Below are positions 43,157 through 51,750 of a DNA stretch of 53,040 nucleotides, piece after piece. The stretch's first letter is position 1, and every line of letters begins with the position of its first letter. A program made the translations under genes and the position numbers. Origin of the DNA: Streptomyces ruber (GTDB lineage: Bacteria > Actinomycetota > Actinomycetes > Streptomycetales > Streptomycetaceae). The DNA is taken from contig NZ_BMQK01000028.1 of assembly GCF_014648075.1 (NCBI RefSeq), positions 1 through 53,040 on the forward strand, read 5' to 3'. The notes under the pieces were generated by a model. It had not been told where the DNA came from, did no database searches, and worked only from the letters and a program-made list of their open reading frames with translations.

Positions 43157-44167
43157 GTGAGCGGTGCGGTTGCGGACAGGTGGCGGGGGTGGCGGGAGGC
43201 CACGGAAGAGGCGTTGTACGGGCCCTGCGGCTTCTACCGGCGCCCCGGGGGCCCCGGTCCCGCCGGGCACTTCCGTACCTCGGTGCACGCCTCGCCGCTG
43301 TTCGCCGCGGCCGTGGCCCGGCTGCTGTGCCGGGTGGACGCGGCCCTCGGGCACCCGGCCGACCTCGCGTTCGTGGACATGGCGGCAGGCCGGGGCGAAC
43401 TGGTGACCGGGGTGCTGGAGGCCCTGCCCGCGGACGTGGCCGCCCGCGCGCGCGGGTACGCCGTCGAGCGCGCCGACCGCCCCGATGAGCTCGACCCCCG
43501 GATCGCGTGGCTGCCGTCACCCCCCGAGGGCGTCGCCGGTCTGCTGTTCGCCAACGAGTGGCTCGACAACGTCCCCGTCGACGTCGCCGAGGTGGACGCC
43601 GAGGGCGTACCGCGCCGGGTCCTCGTCCACCGGGACGGCACCGAACGTCTCGGGGAGCCCGTGGCGGGTGCCGAGGCCGAGTGGCTCGCGCGCTGGTGGC
43701 CGCTGCCGGCGGAGGAGGGGCTGCGCGCCGAGATCGGACTGCCCCGGGACCGGGCCTGGGCCGCCGCCGTGGGTTGCGTCGACCACGGACTCGCCGTCGC
43801 CGTGGACTACGCGCACACGGCGGGAACCCGCCCGCCCTTCGGCACGCTCACCGGGTTCCGGCAGGGGCGCGAGACGGCGCCGGTCCCCGACGGCTCCCGC
43901 GACATCACGGCCCATGTCGCCCTGGACGCCTGCGCGCTGCCCGGCGCGAGCGTCGTCACCCAGCGCGCGGCCCTGCGCGCCCTCGGCGTCTCCGCGGGCC
44001 GCCCCCCGCTGGCCCTGGCGGCCACGGACCCCACGGCGTACGTACGGGCGCTGGCGGGCGCGGGCGAGGCGGCCGAACTCACCGCGCCCGGGGGCCTCGG
44101 CGACTTCGGCTGGCTGCTGCAGCCGGTGGGCGTCCCGCGGGACGCGCTCGGCCTGCCGGACGCCTAG
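43157..44167 (+). CDS. MidA/NDUFAF7-family SAM-dependent methyltransferase
   Basis: A 336-aa class I methyltransferase of the DUF185/MidA family. The N-terminal YGPCGFYRR...GHFRTSVHASPLFAAAVARLL is the family signature. The SAM site is FVDMAAGRGELVTGVLEALP, and later come LLFANEWLDNVPVDV (family NEFFDALP-like motif) and VAVDYAH. The mitochondrial member NDUFAF7 dimethylates an arginine of the 49-kDa complex I subunit (NDUFS2). Here the convergent neighbour is a NuoD/NDUFS2 homologue. GTG 43157 lies 6 nt after TAGCCT (43145-43150), again a leaderless start. Target protein is inferred from context. Confidence 0.85.
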   Translation: MSGAVADRWRGWREATEEALYGPCGFYRRPGGPGPAGHFRTSVHASPLFAAAVARLLCRVDAALGHPADLAFVDMAAGRGELVTGVLEALPADVAARARGYAVERADRPDELDPRIAWLPSPPEGVAGLLFANEWLDNVPVDVAEVDAEGVPRRVLVHRDGTERLGEPVAGAEAEWLARWWPLPAEEGLRAEIGLPRDRAWAAAVGCVDHGLAVAVDYAHTAGTRPPFGTLTGFRQGRETAPVPDGSRDITAHVALDACALPGASVVTQRAALRALGVSAGRPPLALAATDPTAYVRALAGAGEAAELTAPGGLGDFGWLLQPVGVPRDALGLPDA

Positions 44168-44180
44168 CGGAGAGTCGGCC

Positions 44181-44248
44181 GGACCTGCCTGGCCGGTGGA
44201 CCTACCTGGCCGGTGGACCTGCCTGGCCGGCGGACCTGCCTGGCCGGC
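44181..44248. repeat. 17-bp tandem repeat between midA and nuoD
   Basis: Four copies of GGACCTGCCTGGCCGGT (with A/G and T/C variants) and a partial fifth fill the 86-bp convergent gap. No stem-loop terminator is obvious apart from GGCCGG self-complementarity. Confidence 0.88.
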
Positions 44249-44253
44249 CGGAC

Positions 44254-45405
44254 CTACTTGTCGATGTCGCCGACCACGAAGAACAGCGATCCCAGGATCG
44301 CCACCATGTCCGACACGAGCGTCCCCGGCAGCAGTTCCGTGAGTGCCTGGATGTTGTTGTACGAGGCCGAGCGCAGCTTCAGCCGGTACGGGGTCTTCTC
44401 GCCCTTGCTGACCAGGTAGTAGCCGTTGATGCCGAGCGGGTTCTCGGTCCAGGCGTAGGTGTGGCCCTCGGGCGCCTTGAGGACCTTGGGCAGCCGCTGG
44501 TTGACCGGCCCGGGCGGCAGTTCGGCGAGCCGGTCGAGGCAGGCGTCCGCGAGGTCGAGCGCGTTGTGGGTCTGCTCCAGCAGGCACTCGAAGCGGGCCA
44601 GGCAGTCGCCCTCCTGACGGGTGACGACCTTCAGGGTGTCCGTCAGCTCCGGGTACGCGAGGTACGGCTCGTCGCGCCGCAGGTCGAAGTCGACCCCGGA
44701 GGCGCGGGCGATCGGCCCGCTCACCCCGTACGCGTGCACCGCCTCCGCGGAGAGGACGCCGACGCCCCGCGTACGCCCCCGGAAGATCTCGTTGCCGAGC
44801 ACCAGGTCGTCGAAGACGCCCATCCGCGAACGCACCGCGGCGACCACCCCGCGCGCGCGGGAGGGCCATCCGGCCGGAAGGTCCTCCTTGAGGCCGCCCA
44901 CGCGGTTGAACATGTAGTGGATACGGCCGCCGGAGACCTCCTCCATGACGTTCTGGAGGTCCTCGCGCTCGCGGAACGCGTAGAACATCGGGGTGATGCC
45001 GCCGAGCTCCAGCGGGTACGACCCGAGGAACATCAGGTGGTTCAGCACCCGGTTGAGCTCGGCGAGCAGCGTGCGCAGCCACACGGCGCGCTGCGGCACC
45101 TCCATGCCGAGCATGCGCTCGACGGCGAGGACCACGCCCAGCTCGTTCGAGAACGCGGAGAGCCAGTCGTGACGGTTGGCGAGCATGATGATCTGGCGGT
45201 AGTCGCGCGCCTCGAAGAGCTTCTCGGCGCCGCGGTGCATGTAGCCGATCACCGGTTCCGCGCGCAGGATGCGCTCGCCGTCGAGCACGAGCTTCAGCCG
45301 CAGCACTCCGTGCGTGGACGGATGCTGGGGTCCGATGTTGAGCACCATGTCCGTGCTCTCGGCGGCACCGCCGATCCCGACCGTGGTCTCCGTCGTAGGA
45401 GTCAT
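44254..45405 (-). CDS. orphan NuoD-like NADH-quinone oxidoreductase subunit D
   Basis: A 383-aa homologue of the 49-kDa complex I subunit that forms the quinone pocket. Conserved: LNIGPQHPSTHGVLRL (His28, His32), EPVIGYMHRGAEKLFE (Arg58), LNRVLNHLMFLGSYPLELGGITPMFYAFRERE, GRIHYMFNRVGGLKEDLP, GPIARASGVDFDLRRDEPY, and a C-terminal DMVAILGSLFFVVGDIDK. It is shorter than canonical NuoD (about 440 aa in Streptomyces, from memory), and no other nuo genes are adjacent. Where Tyr of the RxDY quinone-binding segment is expected, it reads RHDW (Trp81). ATG 45405 lies 6 nt after CAGACT (45417-45412). It may be an accessory paralogue or belong to another complex. Confidence 0.88.
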   Translation of the reverse strand: MTPTTETTVGIGGAAESTDMVLNIGPQHPSTHGVLRLKLVLDGERILRAEPVIGYMHRGAEKLFEARDYRQIIMLANRHDWLSAFSNELGVVLAVERMLGMEVPQRAVWLRTLLAELNRVLNHLMFLGSYPLELGGITPMFYAFREREDLQNVMEEVSGGRIHYMFNRVGGLKEDLPAGWPSRARGVVAAVRSRMGVFDDLVLGNEIFRGRTRGVGVLSAEAVHAYGVSGPIARASGVDFDLRRDEPYLAYPELTDTLKVVTRQEGDCLARFECLLEQTHNALDLADACLDRLAELPPGPVNQRLPKVLKAPEGHTYAWTENPLGINGYYLVSKGEKTPYRLKLRSASYNNIQALTELLPGTLVSDMVAILGSLFFVVGDIDK

Positions 45406-45411
45406 GGGAAC

Positions 45412-45430
45412 AGTCTGTCGTACGTAGGCT
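45412..45430. promoter_or_regulatory. back-to-back leaderless promoters (nuoD / PH-domain gene)
   Basis: Start codons at 45405 (minus) and 45437 (plus) are only 31 bp apart. Minus -10 CAGACT (45417-45412) and plus -10 TAGGCT (45425-45430) are each 6 nt from their ATG. Each -35 must fall at or inside the other gene's start region, so polymerases should compete. Confidence 0.55.
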
Positions 45431-45436
45431 GGCCGA

Positions 45437-46024
45437 ATGGAGACGGGGACCATGGACGACGCGGGACACGCCCCCGGGGGCGGGACGGACTCGGACGACA
45501 GTACGAGTACGGATGCAGGTGCGGGTACCGGTACGGGTACGGACTCGGCGGACCCGCGTGGTGGGCCGGTCTGGAGCGGGCTGCCCCGTGGGCTGCTGCG
45601 CATGCGACGGCTGCTGCTGGTGGTGTGGCTGGGGCCGCTGACCGTCGCCGCGGCCGTGGTGCCGGGCCTGCTGGCCGGGCCGGTGTGGGGAGTGTTCGCG
45701 CTGCTGCCCCTGGCCCTGCTGCTGTGCGGCTGGCCGATGCTCGGCCGCAACTGGCGTTCCTGGCGCTACGCCGAACGCGCGGACGACCTGCTGATCAGCC
45801 GGGGCGTGCTGTGGCGCCAGGAGACGGTCGTGCCGTACGGGCGGATGCAGCTGGTCGAGGTGACGTCCGGGCCGGTGGAGCGGCACTTCGGGCTGGCCGG
45901 TGTGCAGCTCCACACGGCCGCGGCCGCCACGGACGCGCGCATCCCGGGGCTCGACCCGGCGGAGGCGGAACGTTTGCGCGACCGGCTCACCGAGCTGGGC
46001 GAGGCCCGATCGGCGGGCCTGTGA
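45437..46024 (+). CDS. PH-domain (bPH2/YdbS-like) membrane protein
   Basis: A 195-aa protein. A Gly/Thr/Asp-rich N-terminal stretch (~45 residues, TGTGTD-type repeats) precedes two adjacent transmembrane helices (about 58-102). A bacterial PH domain follows (YAERADDLLISRGVLWRQETVVPYGRMQLVEVTSGPVERHFGLAGVQLHTAAA), with the family's I/VPxxRIQ-like strand reading VPYGRMQ. It overlaps the next gene by 4 nt (GTGA), and paired small and large PH proteins (YdbS/YdbT) are common in Gram-positives. Function is poorly known; membrane stress or secretion roles have been proposed. Confidence 0.85.
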   Translation: METGTMDDAGHAPGGGTDSDDSTSTDAGAGTGTGTDSADPRGGPVWSGLPRGLLRMRRLLLVVWLGPLTVAAAVVPGLLAGPVWGVFALLPLALLLCGWPMLGRNWRSWRYAERADDLLISRGVLWRQETVVPYGRMQLVEVTSGPVERHFGLAGVQLHTAAAATDARIPGLDPAEAERLRDRLTELGEARSAGL

Positions 46025-47379
46025 ACACGCCGCCGGGCACGTCGTCGGCCGTTCCCGCGGAGAGCAACGGGGACATCCCGAGCGCGGACGAATCCGTCAT
46101 CGAGCACCGGCTGCACCCCGTGACCCCGCTGCGGCGCGCGTGGGCACCGCTCGCCGCGCTCATCGGCTGGGCGGTGCACGACCTCGACCAGGCCCAGCGG
46201 CAGCTCGCGAAGCTGACCACGACCTCGCTGCTCCTGGGACTGGCCGTGCTCGTGCCCGCCGCCGCCCTGTACGGCTTCCTGACCTGGTGGTTCACTCACT
46301 TCGCGGTGACCCCGACGGAACTGCGCATCCGTACCGGCCTGTTCTTCCGGCGGACGGCCCACATCCGGCTGGAGCGGATTCAGGCCATCGACGTGACCCA
46401 GCCGCTGCTGGCCCGGGTCGCGGGCGTCGCCAAGCTCAGGCTCGACGTCATCGGCACGGACAAGAAGGACGAACTCGCCTATCTGGGGGAGGCGCACGCC
46501 CGCGCCCTGCGGGCCGAACTGCTCGCCCGCGCGGCCGGTCTCGCGCCGGAGACCGCGCACGAGGCGGGCGAGGCACCGGTGCACCGGTTGCTGCACGTCC
46601 CGGCGGGCGCCCTGGTCGCGTCGATCCTCCTCAGCGGCGCCGCCTGGGGCACGCTGATCGCCGCCGCCGTCGTGCCGACGGTGCTGTGGTTCGTCACGCA
46701 CAACCTGTGGACGGTCCTGGCGGCGGCGGTGCCGCTGGTCGGCGCGGCGGGCGCGAGCAGTGTGGGGCGCTTCGTCGGGGAGTACGACTGGGCGGTCGGC
46801 GAGTCGCCGGACGGGCTGCGGATCGACCACGGACTGCTGGACCGCACGCACGAGACGGTGCCGCCCGGCCGGGTGCAGACCGTACGGATCGTCGAACCCC
46901 TGTTGTGGCGGCGCCGGGACTGGGTGCGGGTCGAACTGGACGTGGCGGGCTCGTCGAACTCGCTGCTGGTGCCGGTGGCGCCGCGGAAGATGGCCGAGTC
47001 GGTGGTCGCGCGCGTGCTGCCCGGGGTGACCGTGCCGACCGCACCGGTACGGCCGCCGCGGCGCGCCGCGTGGTGCGTGCCGATCTGGTGGCGCGGGTAC
47101 GGCCTGGCCGTCACCGACGACGTGTTCGCGTCCCGGCAGGGACTGCTGCGGCGCAGCATCGCGCTGGTGCCGCACGCGAAGGTGCAGAGCGTACGGCTGG
47201 CGCAGGGGCCCTGGAAGCGGTTCAGGGGCCTCGCCGACGTGCATGTGGACACCGGCGCCAACAAGACGGTGACCGCCCGGCTGCGGGACGCGGACGAGGC
47301 GGCGGAGCTGCTGCAGGCCCAGGCCGACCGGTCGCGGACGGGGCACGGGAAGGCACGGCCGGACCGCTGGATGGCGTGA
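46021..47379 (+). CDS. PH-domain (YdbT-like) membrane protein
   Basis: A 452-aa protein with two or three bPH2 modules alternating with membrane helices. Module 1 is VTPTELRIRTGLFFRRTAHIRLERIQAIDVTQPLLARVAGVAKLRLDVIG. Module 2 is IDHGLLDRTHETVPPGRVQTVRIVEPLLWRRRDWVRVELDVAG. Module 3 is VTDDVFASRQGLLRRSIALVPHAKVQSVRLAQGPWKRFRGLADVHVDT. Hydrophobic pairs lie near residues 70-100 and 200-250. GTG 46021 overlaps the stop of the upstream PH gene, indicating translational coupling and probable partnership. Confidence 0.87.
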   Translation: MNTPPGTSSAVPAESNGDIPSADESVIEHRLHPVTPLRRAWAPLAALIGWAVHDLDQAQRQLAKLTTTSLLLGLAVLVPAAALYGFLTWWFTHFAVTPTELRIRTGLFFRRTAHIRLERIQAIDVTQPLLARVAGVAKLRLDVIGTDKKDELAYLGEAHARALRAELLARAAGLAPETAHEAGEAPVHRLLHVPAGALVASILLSGAAWGTLIAAAVVPTVLWFVTHNLWTVLAAAVPLVGAAGASSVGRFVGEYDWAVGESPDGLRIDHGLLDRTHETVPPGRVQTVRIVEPLLWRRRDWVRVELDVAGSSNSLLVPVAPRKMAESVVARVLPGVTVPTAPVRPPRRAAWCVPIWWRGYGLAVTDDVFASRQGLLRRSIALVPHAKVQSVRLAQGPWKRFRGLADVHVDTGANKTVTARLRDADEAAELLQAQADRSRTGHGKARPDRWMA

Positions 47380-47386
47380 GGCCACG

Positions 47387-47412
47387 CACGGAGGGGCGGC
47401 CGCCCCTCCGTG
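47387..47412. terminator. bidirectional terminator after the PH-domain pair
   Basis: A 26-bp perfect palindrome with CACGGAGGGGCGG as its left half, 8 nt after the PH gene stop and 38 nt from the convergent gene's stop. Confidence 0.75.
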
Positions 47413-47449
47413 GTGGTCCCGTGGTGGTCCCGTCGTGGTCCCGCTGTCG

Positions 47450-48874
47450 TCAGGAGACGGCGCTGCGCAGCCCCTGCAGGCTGATCGGCTCGGTCTCGTC
47501 GTGCGCGGTCAGGTCGATGACCTGGCCGGCACCCTGCACGTTCTCGTCCGCCGGCTTGAACTCGGAGTCGGCCTCGGCCTTGTGCGGCGCGTGCGCCTCC
47601 TCGCCGGCCACGTCCGCGAGGTCCTGGCTCCGCAGGTCGTTCGGCACGTCGTTCCGCACGTCGTCCCGCGCCTCGTCCGGGACGTCGCGCTGCCCTTCCT
47701 CGACGGCCGAGGACTTCTGCGTACCGAAGAAGTCGAAGCCGCCCTCGCCGGCCGGGCGCCGACGGGGGGCCGCCGGTACGACGGCCACGGCGGTCGGCAC
47801 CGTGAAGTGACCGGAGGCACGCCCCGGCAGGGCGGGCGCCGACGCGGAGGGGACCGTGGTGGCCGTCTCGGGGGTCAAGAAGCCGTCGCCGGACGCGGCG
47901 GCCGTGGGTCCGGCGGGCTGCTCGGCCGGCTGGGACGTCCCGGCCTGCTGGGGCTGCTCGGCCGGCCGGAGCGGCGAGGCCGACAGGAGCGGCTCGGTGG
48001 CGGCGGTGAGGTCGTCGGCGGCTTCGGAGCTCTCCGGCTTCTCCAGCCCCTGACCGTCGGCCGTCTCCGGGCCGTCGGCCGCGGCCGTGGGCGTCTCCGG
48101 GCCGTCGGCCGTCTCCGGGCCGTCGGCCGCGGCCGTGGGCGTCTCGGGCCAGCCGCCGCCCGCGCCGTCGTCCTCGGCGAAGGCGCCCGCTGTCTTGCCG
48201 GCGCCGCCCTTGCCGATTCGGTTCAGCGCGGCGTCGGCGTGCAGGAAGAGCGAGAGGCCGGCCGGGGAGAAGACCGCGCGCCCGGTCGTGCCCGCCCCAC
48301 CGGTACCGCCCGTTCGGGTGACGGGCTCCTCGCCGCCGTCCTTGACCGCCCGCTCGACCACCTGCTCGGCGGCGCCCTCCGCGGGAGCCGTCGGCGCGGA
48401 AACCGTGGCCGGGGCGGAGGACGCCTCTATGGCCAGCAGCCGACGGCCCTCCAGGGCCGACGCGCGCTCCGACTCCGCGGTGGCGTACCGGCGCAGCAGG
48501 GCCGCGTGCTCGTTGCGCAGGCCCGCCAGCTCGGCCCGCTTGGCGCGCAGCTTCTCCTCCAGGCGCCGGCGCAGCTCGCGGGCCTCCTCCAGGTCGGACT
48601 CCAGCTCGGCGACCTGCTCCTCGAAGCGCCACTCGTCGCCGGCCCGCGCGCGGGTGAGTTCCGCGACGCGCCTCCCCGCCTGCGCGTCCCAGCGGCGCAT
48701 GACGATCGCGCCCGTGACCGCCGTCAGCGCGGCGACCACGGCCAGCGACCGGAGCACGTACGGCTCCGAGAACAGCCAGGGCCCCAGGGCGCAGACGACC
48801 GAGACGCCGGCGATCGCCGAAAGAGGCAGCAGCCTGTGCAGGGGCGGTGAATGGCGATGACGTCCACGTGGCAT
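47450..48874 (-). CDS. membrane-anchored coiled-coil protein
   Basis: A 474-aa protein. A basic N-terminus (PRGRHRHSPPLHRL) precedes two hydrophobic segments (about 15-32 and 40-58). A ~85-residue coiled coil follows (VAELTRARAGDEWRFEEQVAELESDLEEARELRRRLEEKLRAKRAELAGLRNEHAALLRRY). The rest is Ala/Glu/Pro/Thr-rich and includes two PETPTAAADGPETADG repeats (about 48060-48140). No enzyme motif is recognised; a structural or cell-division-associated role is possible but unproven. ATG 48874 is 7 nt after TAAGTT (48887-48882), which sets the start and excludes the frame extension to 48973. Confidence 0.75.
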   Translation of the reverse strand: MPRGRHRHSPPLHRLLPLSAIAGVSVVCALGPWLFSEPYVLRSLAVVAALTAVTGAIVMRRWDAQAGRRVAELTRARAGDEWRFEEQVAELESDLEEARELRRRLEEKLRAKRAELAGLRNEHAALLRRYATAESERASALEGRRLLAIEASSAPATVSAPTAPAEGAAEQVVERAVKDGGEEPVTRTGGTGGAGTTGRAVFSPAGLSLFLHADAALNRIGKGGAGKTAGAFAEDDGAGGGWPETPTAAADGPETADGPETPTAAADGPETADGQGLEKPESSEAADDLTAATEPLLSASPLRPAEQPQQAGTSQPAEQPAGPTAAASGDGFLTPETATTVPSASAPALPGRASGHFTVPTAVAVVPAAPRRRPAGEGGFDFFGTQKSSAVEEGQRDVPDEARDDVRNDVPNDLRSQDLADVAGEEAHAPHKAEADSEFKPADENVQGAGQVIDLTAHDETEPISLQGLRSAVS

Positions 48875-49053
48875 GGCCAGAAACTTACCGCGCGTAGGCG
48901 AATCATGGTGCTCCGCGAGGTAAAAACACAGCCACCTCGAAGGTGTTGCCCTGTCACAAGTGCCGACAACCACGCCGGACCCCGTGGATCAGGTCCCGTA
49001 AGCGTTTGCGAAGACTATGGGCCACTCTGCCGATCGGCCACCCGCTCGACGGC

Positions 49054-50076
49054 CTACTTTTCGATCAATCCCTTCGACTCCAGGTACTCCGCGGCGACGT
49101 CGGCCTCCTTCTGGCGCTCCTCGTCGACCTTCCGGTTCAGTTCCGCAAGATCATTCGTGGTGAGCGTGTCCGTCAACTTGCCGAGTACGTCGGCGATCTC
49201 CTGGTCGCCCGCATCCTTGGCATTCACCACGGGGAGCACGTTGTCCGCGTTCTGCAGCCTCTTGTCGTCCTCCAGCAGCACGAGGTCGAAGTTGTCGAGC
49301 GTGGCGTCCGTGGTGGTGGTCAGCACCAGCTGGTCGGTGCCGTTCTTCACGGCCTGCTTGGCCTGCGTCGTCCCGACGCCCTTCGGGTCGATCCCGGCGA
49401 CGTCGATGCCGTACGTCTTCTCCAGCCCCGGTGCGCAGAACGGCCGCGTCTCGCACTCGTCACCGGCCGCGATCCTGACCTCGACACCCGATTCGCCGAG
49501 ATCGGAGAGCGTCTTCAGGTTGTGCTCCTCGGCGAATTCCCGGCTCACCGCGAACGCGTTCTGGTCGACGGCCTCTCCGGGCGGCAGCACCTTCAGGCCC
49601 CGGGGCTCGGCGAGTTTCCTCAGCGCGGCGACCGTGGCGTCGACATCGCTGGACGCGACCGGCTCCGCGTCCGGACCGTTCTCGTCGAGGTTGAGGAATT
49701 CCGCGAGGGTCGCCGCGTATTCGGGAACGACGTCGATCGCGCCCTTCTCCAGTTGAGGCGCGTAGATCTCGCGGTTCTCGACGGTCCGCACCGTCGCGTC
49801 GTAACCGGCGTCGGACAGCAGCTGTTTGTAGAGCTCGCCCATGACCTTGGCCTCGGTGAACCCGGCCGCTCCCACGACGAGTTCGCCCTTGCCGCCGCCG
49901 GACGCGCTGCCCGAACCCTGTTCCTCCAGGCTGTCCCCGCCGCACGCCGCGAGCATTCCGGTGAGCGCGCCGACGGCCACCGCCGCTACCGCGGTCCGGC
50001 GGATTCCGCGTGCGCCCCGGCGTCCGCTCGCCCGGCCCGTGCCGCCGATTCTGCTGTTCATCAACACCCTGCTCAT
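49054..50076 (-). CDS. osmoprotectant (glycine betaine/choline-type) ABC transporter substrate-binding lipoprotein
   Basis: A 340-aa lipoprotein with signal peptide RRTAVAAVAVGALTGMLAAC and lipobox LAAC. The OpuAC/ProX-type domain starts ELVVGAAGFTEAKVMGELYKQLL, continues with ENREIYAPQLEKGAIDVVPEYAATLAEFLN and KTYGIDVAGIDPKGV, and ends AELNRKVDEERQKEADVAAEYLESKGL. It captures quaternary amines for osmoadaptation, or related compounds. The ATG at 50076 follows GGGGTG; the longer frame to 50127 is less likely. It is 51 nt downstream of the permease genes, so it belongs to the same unit. Confidence 0.92.
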   Translation of the reverse strand: MSRVLMNSRIGGTGRASGRRGARGIRRTAVAAVAVGALTGMLAACGGDSLEEQGSGSASGGGKGELVVGAAGFTEAKVMGELYKQLLSDAGYDATVRTVENREIYAPQLEKGAIDVVPEYAATLAEFLNLDENGPDAEPVASSDVDATVAALRKLAEPRGLKVLPPGEAVDQNAFAVSREFAEEHNLKTLSDLGESGVEVRIAAGDECETRPFCAPGLEKTYGIDVAGIDPKGVGTTQAKQAVKNGTDQLVLTTTTDATLDNFDLVLLEDDKRLQNADNVLPVVNAKDAGDQEIADVLGKLTDTLTTNDLAELNRKVDEERQKEADVAAEYLESKGLIEK

Positions 50077-50127
50077 CGACACCCCAAAAATTCCGGCCCG
50101 TCCACGGGGCCGTCGGCAATTACGCAA

Positions 50128-50856
50128 TTACTTCGTGGCGCCGGACGCGGCGCGGCCCGGCCGGCCCGTCCGTATCCGGCCCACCTTGACCCGGGTCACC
50201 GGCGACGGATCGCATACCCGCCCCGCCAGCACGAGCACCCCTTCGACCAGCAGCGCGAGCAACGCCACCAGGAAGGCGCCCGCCACCACCTGGGGCGTGT
50301 TCTGCAGGTTGAACCCGGCGGTGATGATCCGCCCCAGTCCCCCCTCACCGGCCATCGCGGCGAGCGTGGCCGTGGCGACCACCTGCACCGCCGCCGACCG
50401 CAGCCCCGTCATGACCAGCGGGTACGCGAGCGGCAGCTCGACCCGGAGGAAGACCTGCCCGCCGCTCATGCCCATGCCGCGCGCCGCCTCCACCACCGAC
50501 CGGTCCACCTCGCGCATGCCGATGTAGGCGTTGGTCAGCAGCGGCGGCACCGCGAACAGCACCAGCGCGATCAGCGTCGGCAGGTCCCCGTGCTCCCCGA
50601 GCGGGGTGAGCGTCAGCAGCACCAGCACCGCCAGCGTGGGCACCGCCCGCCCGACGTTGGAGAGGTTCACCGCGAGCGCGCCGCCCTTGCCGAGGTGCCC
50701 GAGCCACAGGGCGAGCGGCAGCGCGAGCAGACAGGCGACCACGAGGGTGACGCCCACGAAGTACAGGTGCTCGCCCAGCCGGTGGTACACGCCCGACTCG
50801 CCCTGCCAGTTGCTGTCCGTGGTGAGCCAGTCGAGGGCCCCCGAGATCGCGTTCAC
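50128..50856 (-). CDS. osmoprotectant ABC transporter permease (ProW/OpuCD-like)
   Basis: A 242-aa inner-membrane permease with five or six hydrophobic segments and the permease-ATPase coupling loop EAARGMGMSGGQVFLRVELPLAYPLVMTGLR. It includes VGRAVPTLAVLVLL and GEGGLGRIITAGF, typical of the OpuCB/CD type. The C-terminal ~25 residues are Arg/Gly-rich. GTG 50856 overlaps the stop of the other permease (GTGA). Confidence 0.92.
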   Translation of the reverse strand: MNAISGALDWLTTDSNWQGESGVYHRLGEHLYFVGVTLVVACLLALPLALWLGHLGKGGALAVNLSNVGRAVPTLAVLVLLTLTPLGEHGDLPTLIALVLFAVPPLLTNAYIGMREVDRSVVEAARGMGMSGGQVFLRVELPLAYPLVMTGLRSAAVQVVATATLAAMAGEGGLGRIITAGFNLQNTPQVVAGAFLVALLALLVEGVLVLAGRVCDPSPVTRVKVGRIRTGRPGRAASGATK

Positions 50857-51578
50857 GCCGGCTCCGCCACCTTCTCCGCTCGGGCGCGTGTTCGACTGCG
50901 CTGCGGCCGCCGCGCCCGCGTCCACGGTGTGAGCAGTCGCTGCACCCACAGGAGCAGCAGGTCGGCCGCCAGGGCGAGCAGCACGCACAGGACGGACGCG
51001 GTGAGCACCTGCGCCTTGAAGGTGCTGTCGAGGCCGCCGAGGATCAGCGTGCCGAGGCCGCCGTAGTCGACGATCGCGCCCACCGTCGTCAGCGCCACCG
51101 TGGAGACCGTGGCGATCCGTATGCCCGCGAGCACCGCCGGCAGCGCGAGCGGCAGCTCGACCTCCCACAGCAGCCGCAGCGGCCCGTACCCCATCCCGCG
51201 CGCGGCCTCCACGGCCTCCTCGGGGACGGCCTGGAGGCCCGCGAGGATGTTGCGCACGAGGATCGTCAGCGAGTACAGCACCAGGCCGGTGACGACCAGC
51301 GCGGCGGACAGCCCGAACAGCGGCAGCAGCAGCGAGAACATCGCCAGCGACGGGATGGTGTACAGCACGGTCGTCAGCCCCAGCACCGCACCGGCGACGG
51401 AACGCCTGCGGCGGGCCAGCAGCGCCAGCGGGAAGGACACGAGCACGCCGAGCGCGACCGAGACGGCCGTGATGCCCACGTGCTGCACCGTCGCGTCGAA
51501 CAGCTCCTGGCCGCGGGTGCGGACGTACTCCCCGCAGATCCAGGCGTTCTCCACGAGACAGTTCTGCCGAGTGCTCAC
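50853..51578 (-). CDS. osmoprotectant ABC transporter permease (ProW/OpuCB-like)
   Basis: A 241-aa paralogue of the next permease: QHVGITAVSVALGVLVSFPLALLARR, YTIPSLAMFSLLLPLFG, the coupling loop EAARGMGYGPLRLLWEVELPLALPAVLAGIR, and DYGGLGTLILGGLD. The GTG at 51578 sits behind GGGGAGGTGCGGCG, a good ribosome site; the in-frame ATG at 51611 would precede it. It heads the three-gene minus-strand unit, divergent from the ATPase gene. Confidence 0.92.
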   Translation of the reverse strand: MSTRQNCLVENAWICGEYVRTRGQELFDATVQHVGITAVSVALGVLVSFPLALLARRRRSVAGAVLGLTTVLYTIPSLAMFSLLLPLFGLSAALVVTGLVLYSLTILVRNILAGLQAVPEEAVEAARGMGYGPLRLLWEVELPLALPAVLAGIRIATVSTVALTTVGAIVDYGGLGTLILGGLDSTFKAQVLTASVLCVLLALAADLLLLWVQRLLTPWTRARRPQRSRTRARAEKVAEPA

Positions 51579-51750
51579 CCGCCGCACCTCCCCCCGAATC
51601 GTCGAACGCATGCGGCTGGACCGAACAGTTCTTGTGTTCTTGACTTGCCGGTGACCTTAGCCGCTGCCACCGACAATCGCCGAGAGACACCGCGCGCCCG
51701 CAACACCGCCGTCACACAGTTACGGCCGCCCACGGCCACAATGGGGAGTC

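Noticed and set aside
44181..44248. 17-bp repeats as a possible CRISPR array
   Set aside because: Units are directly adjacent with no unique spacers, and no cas genes are present.
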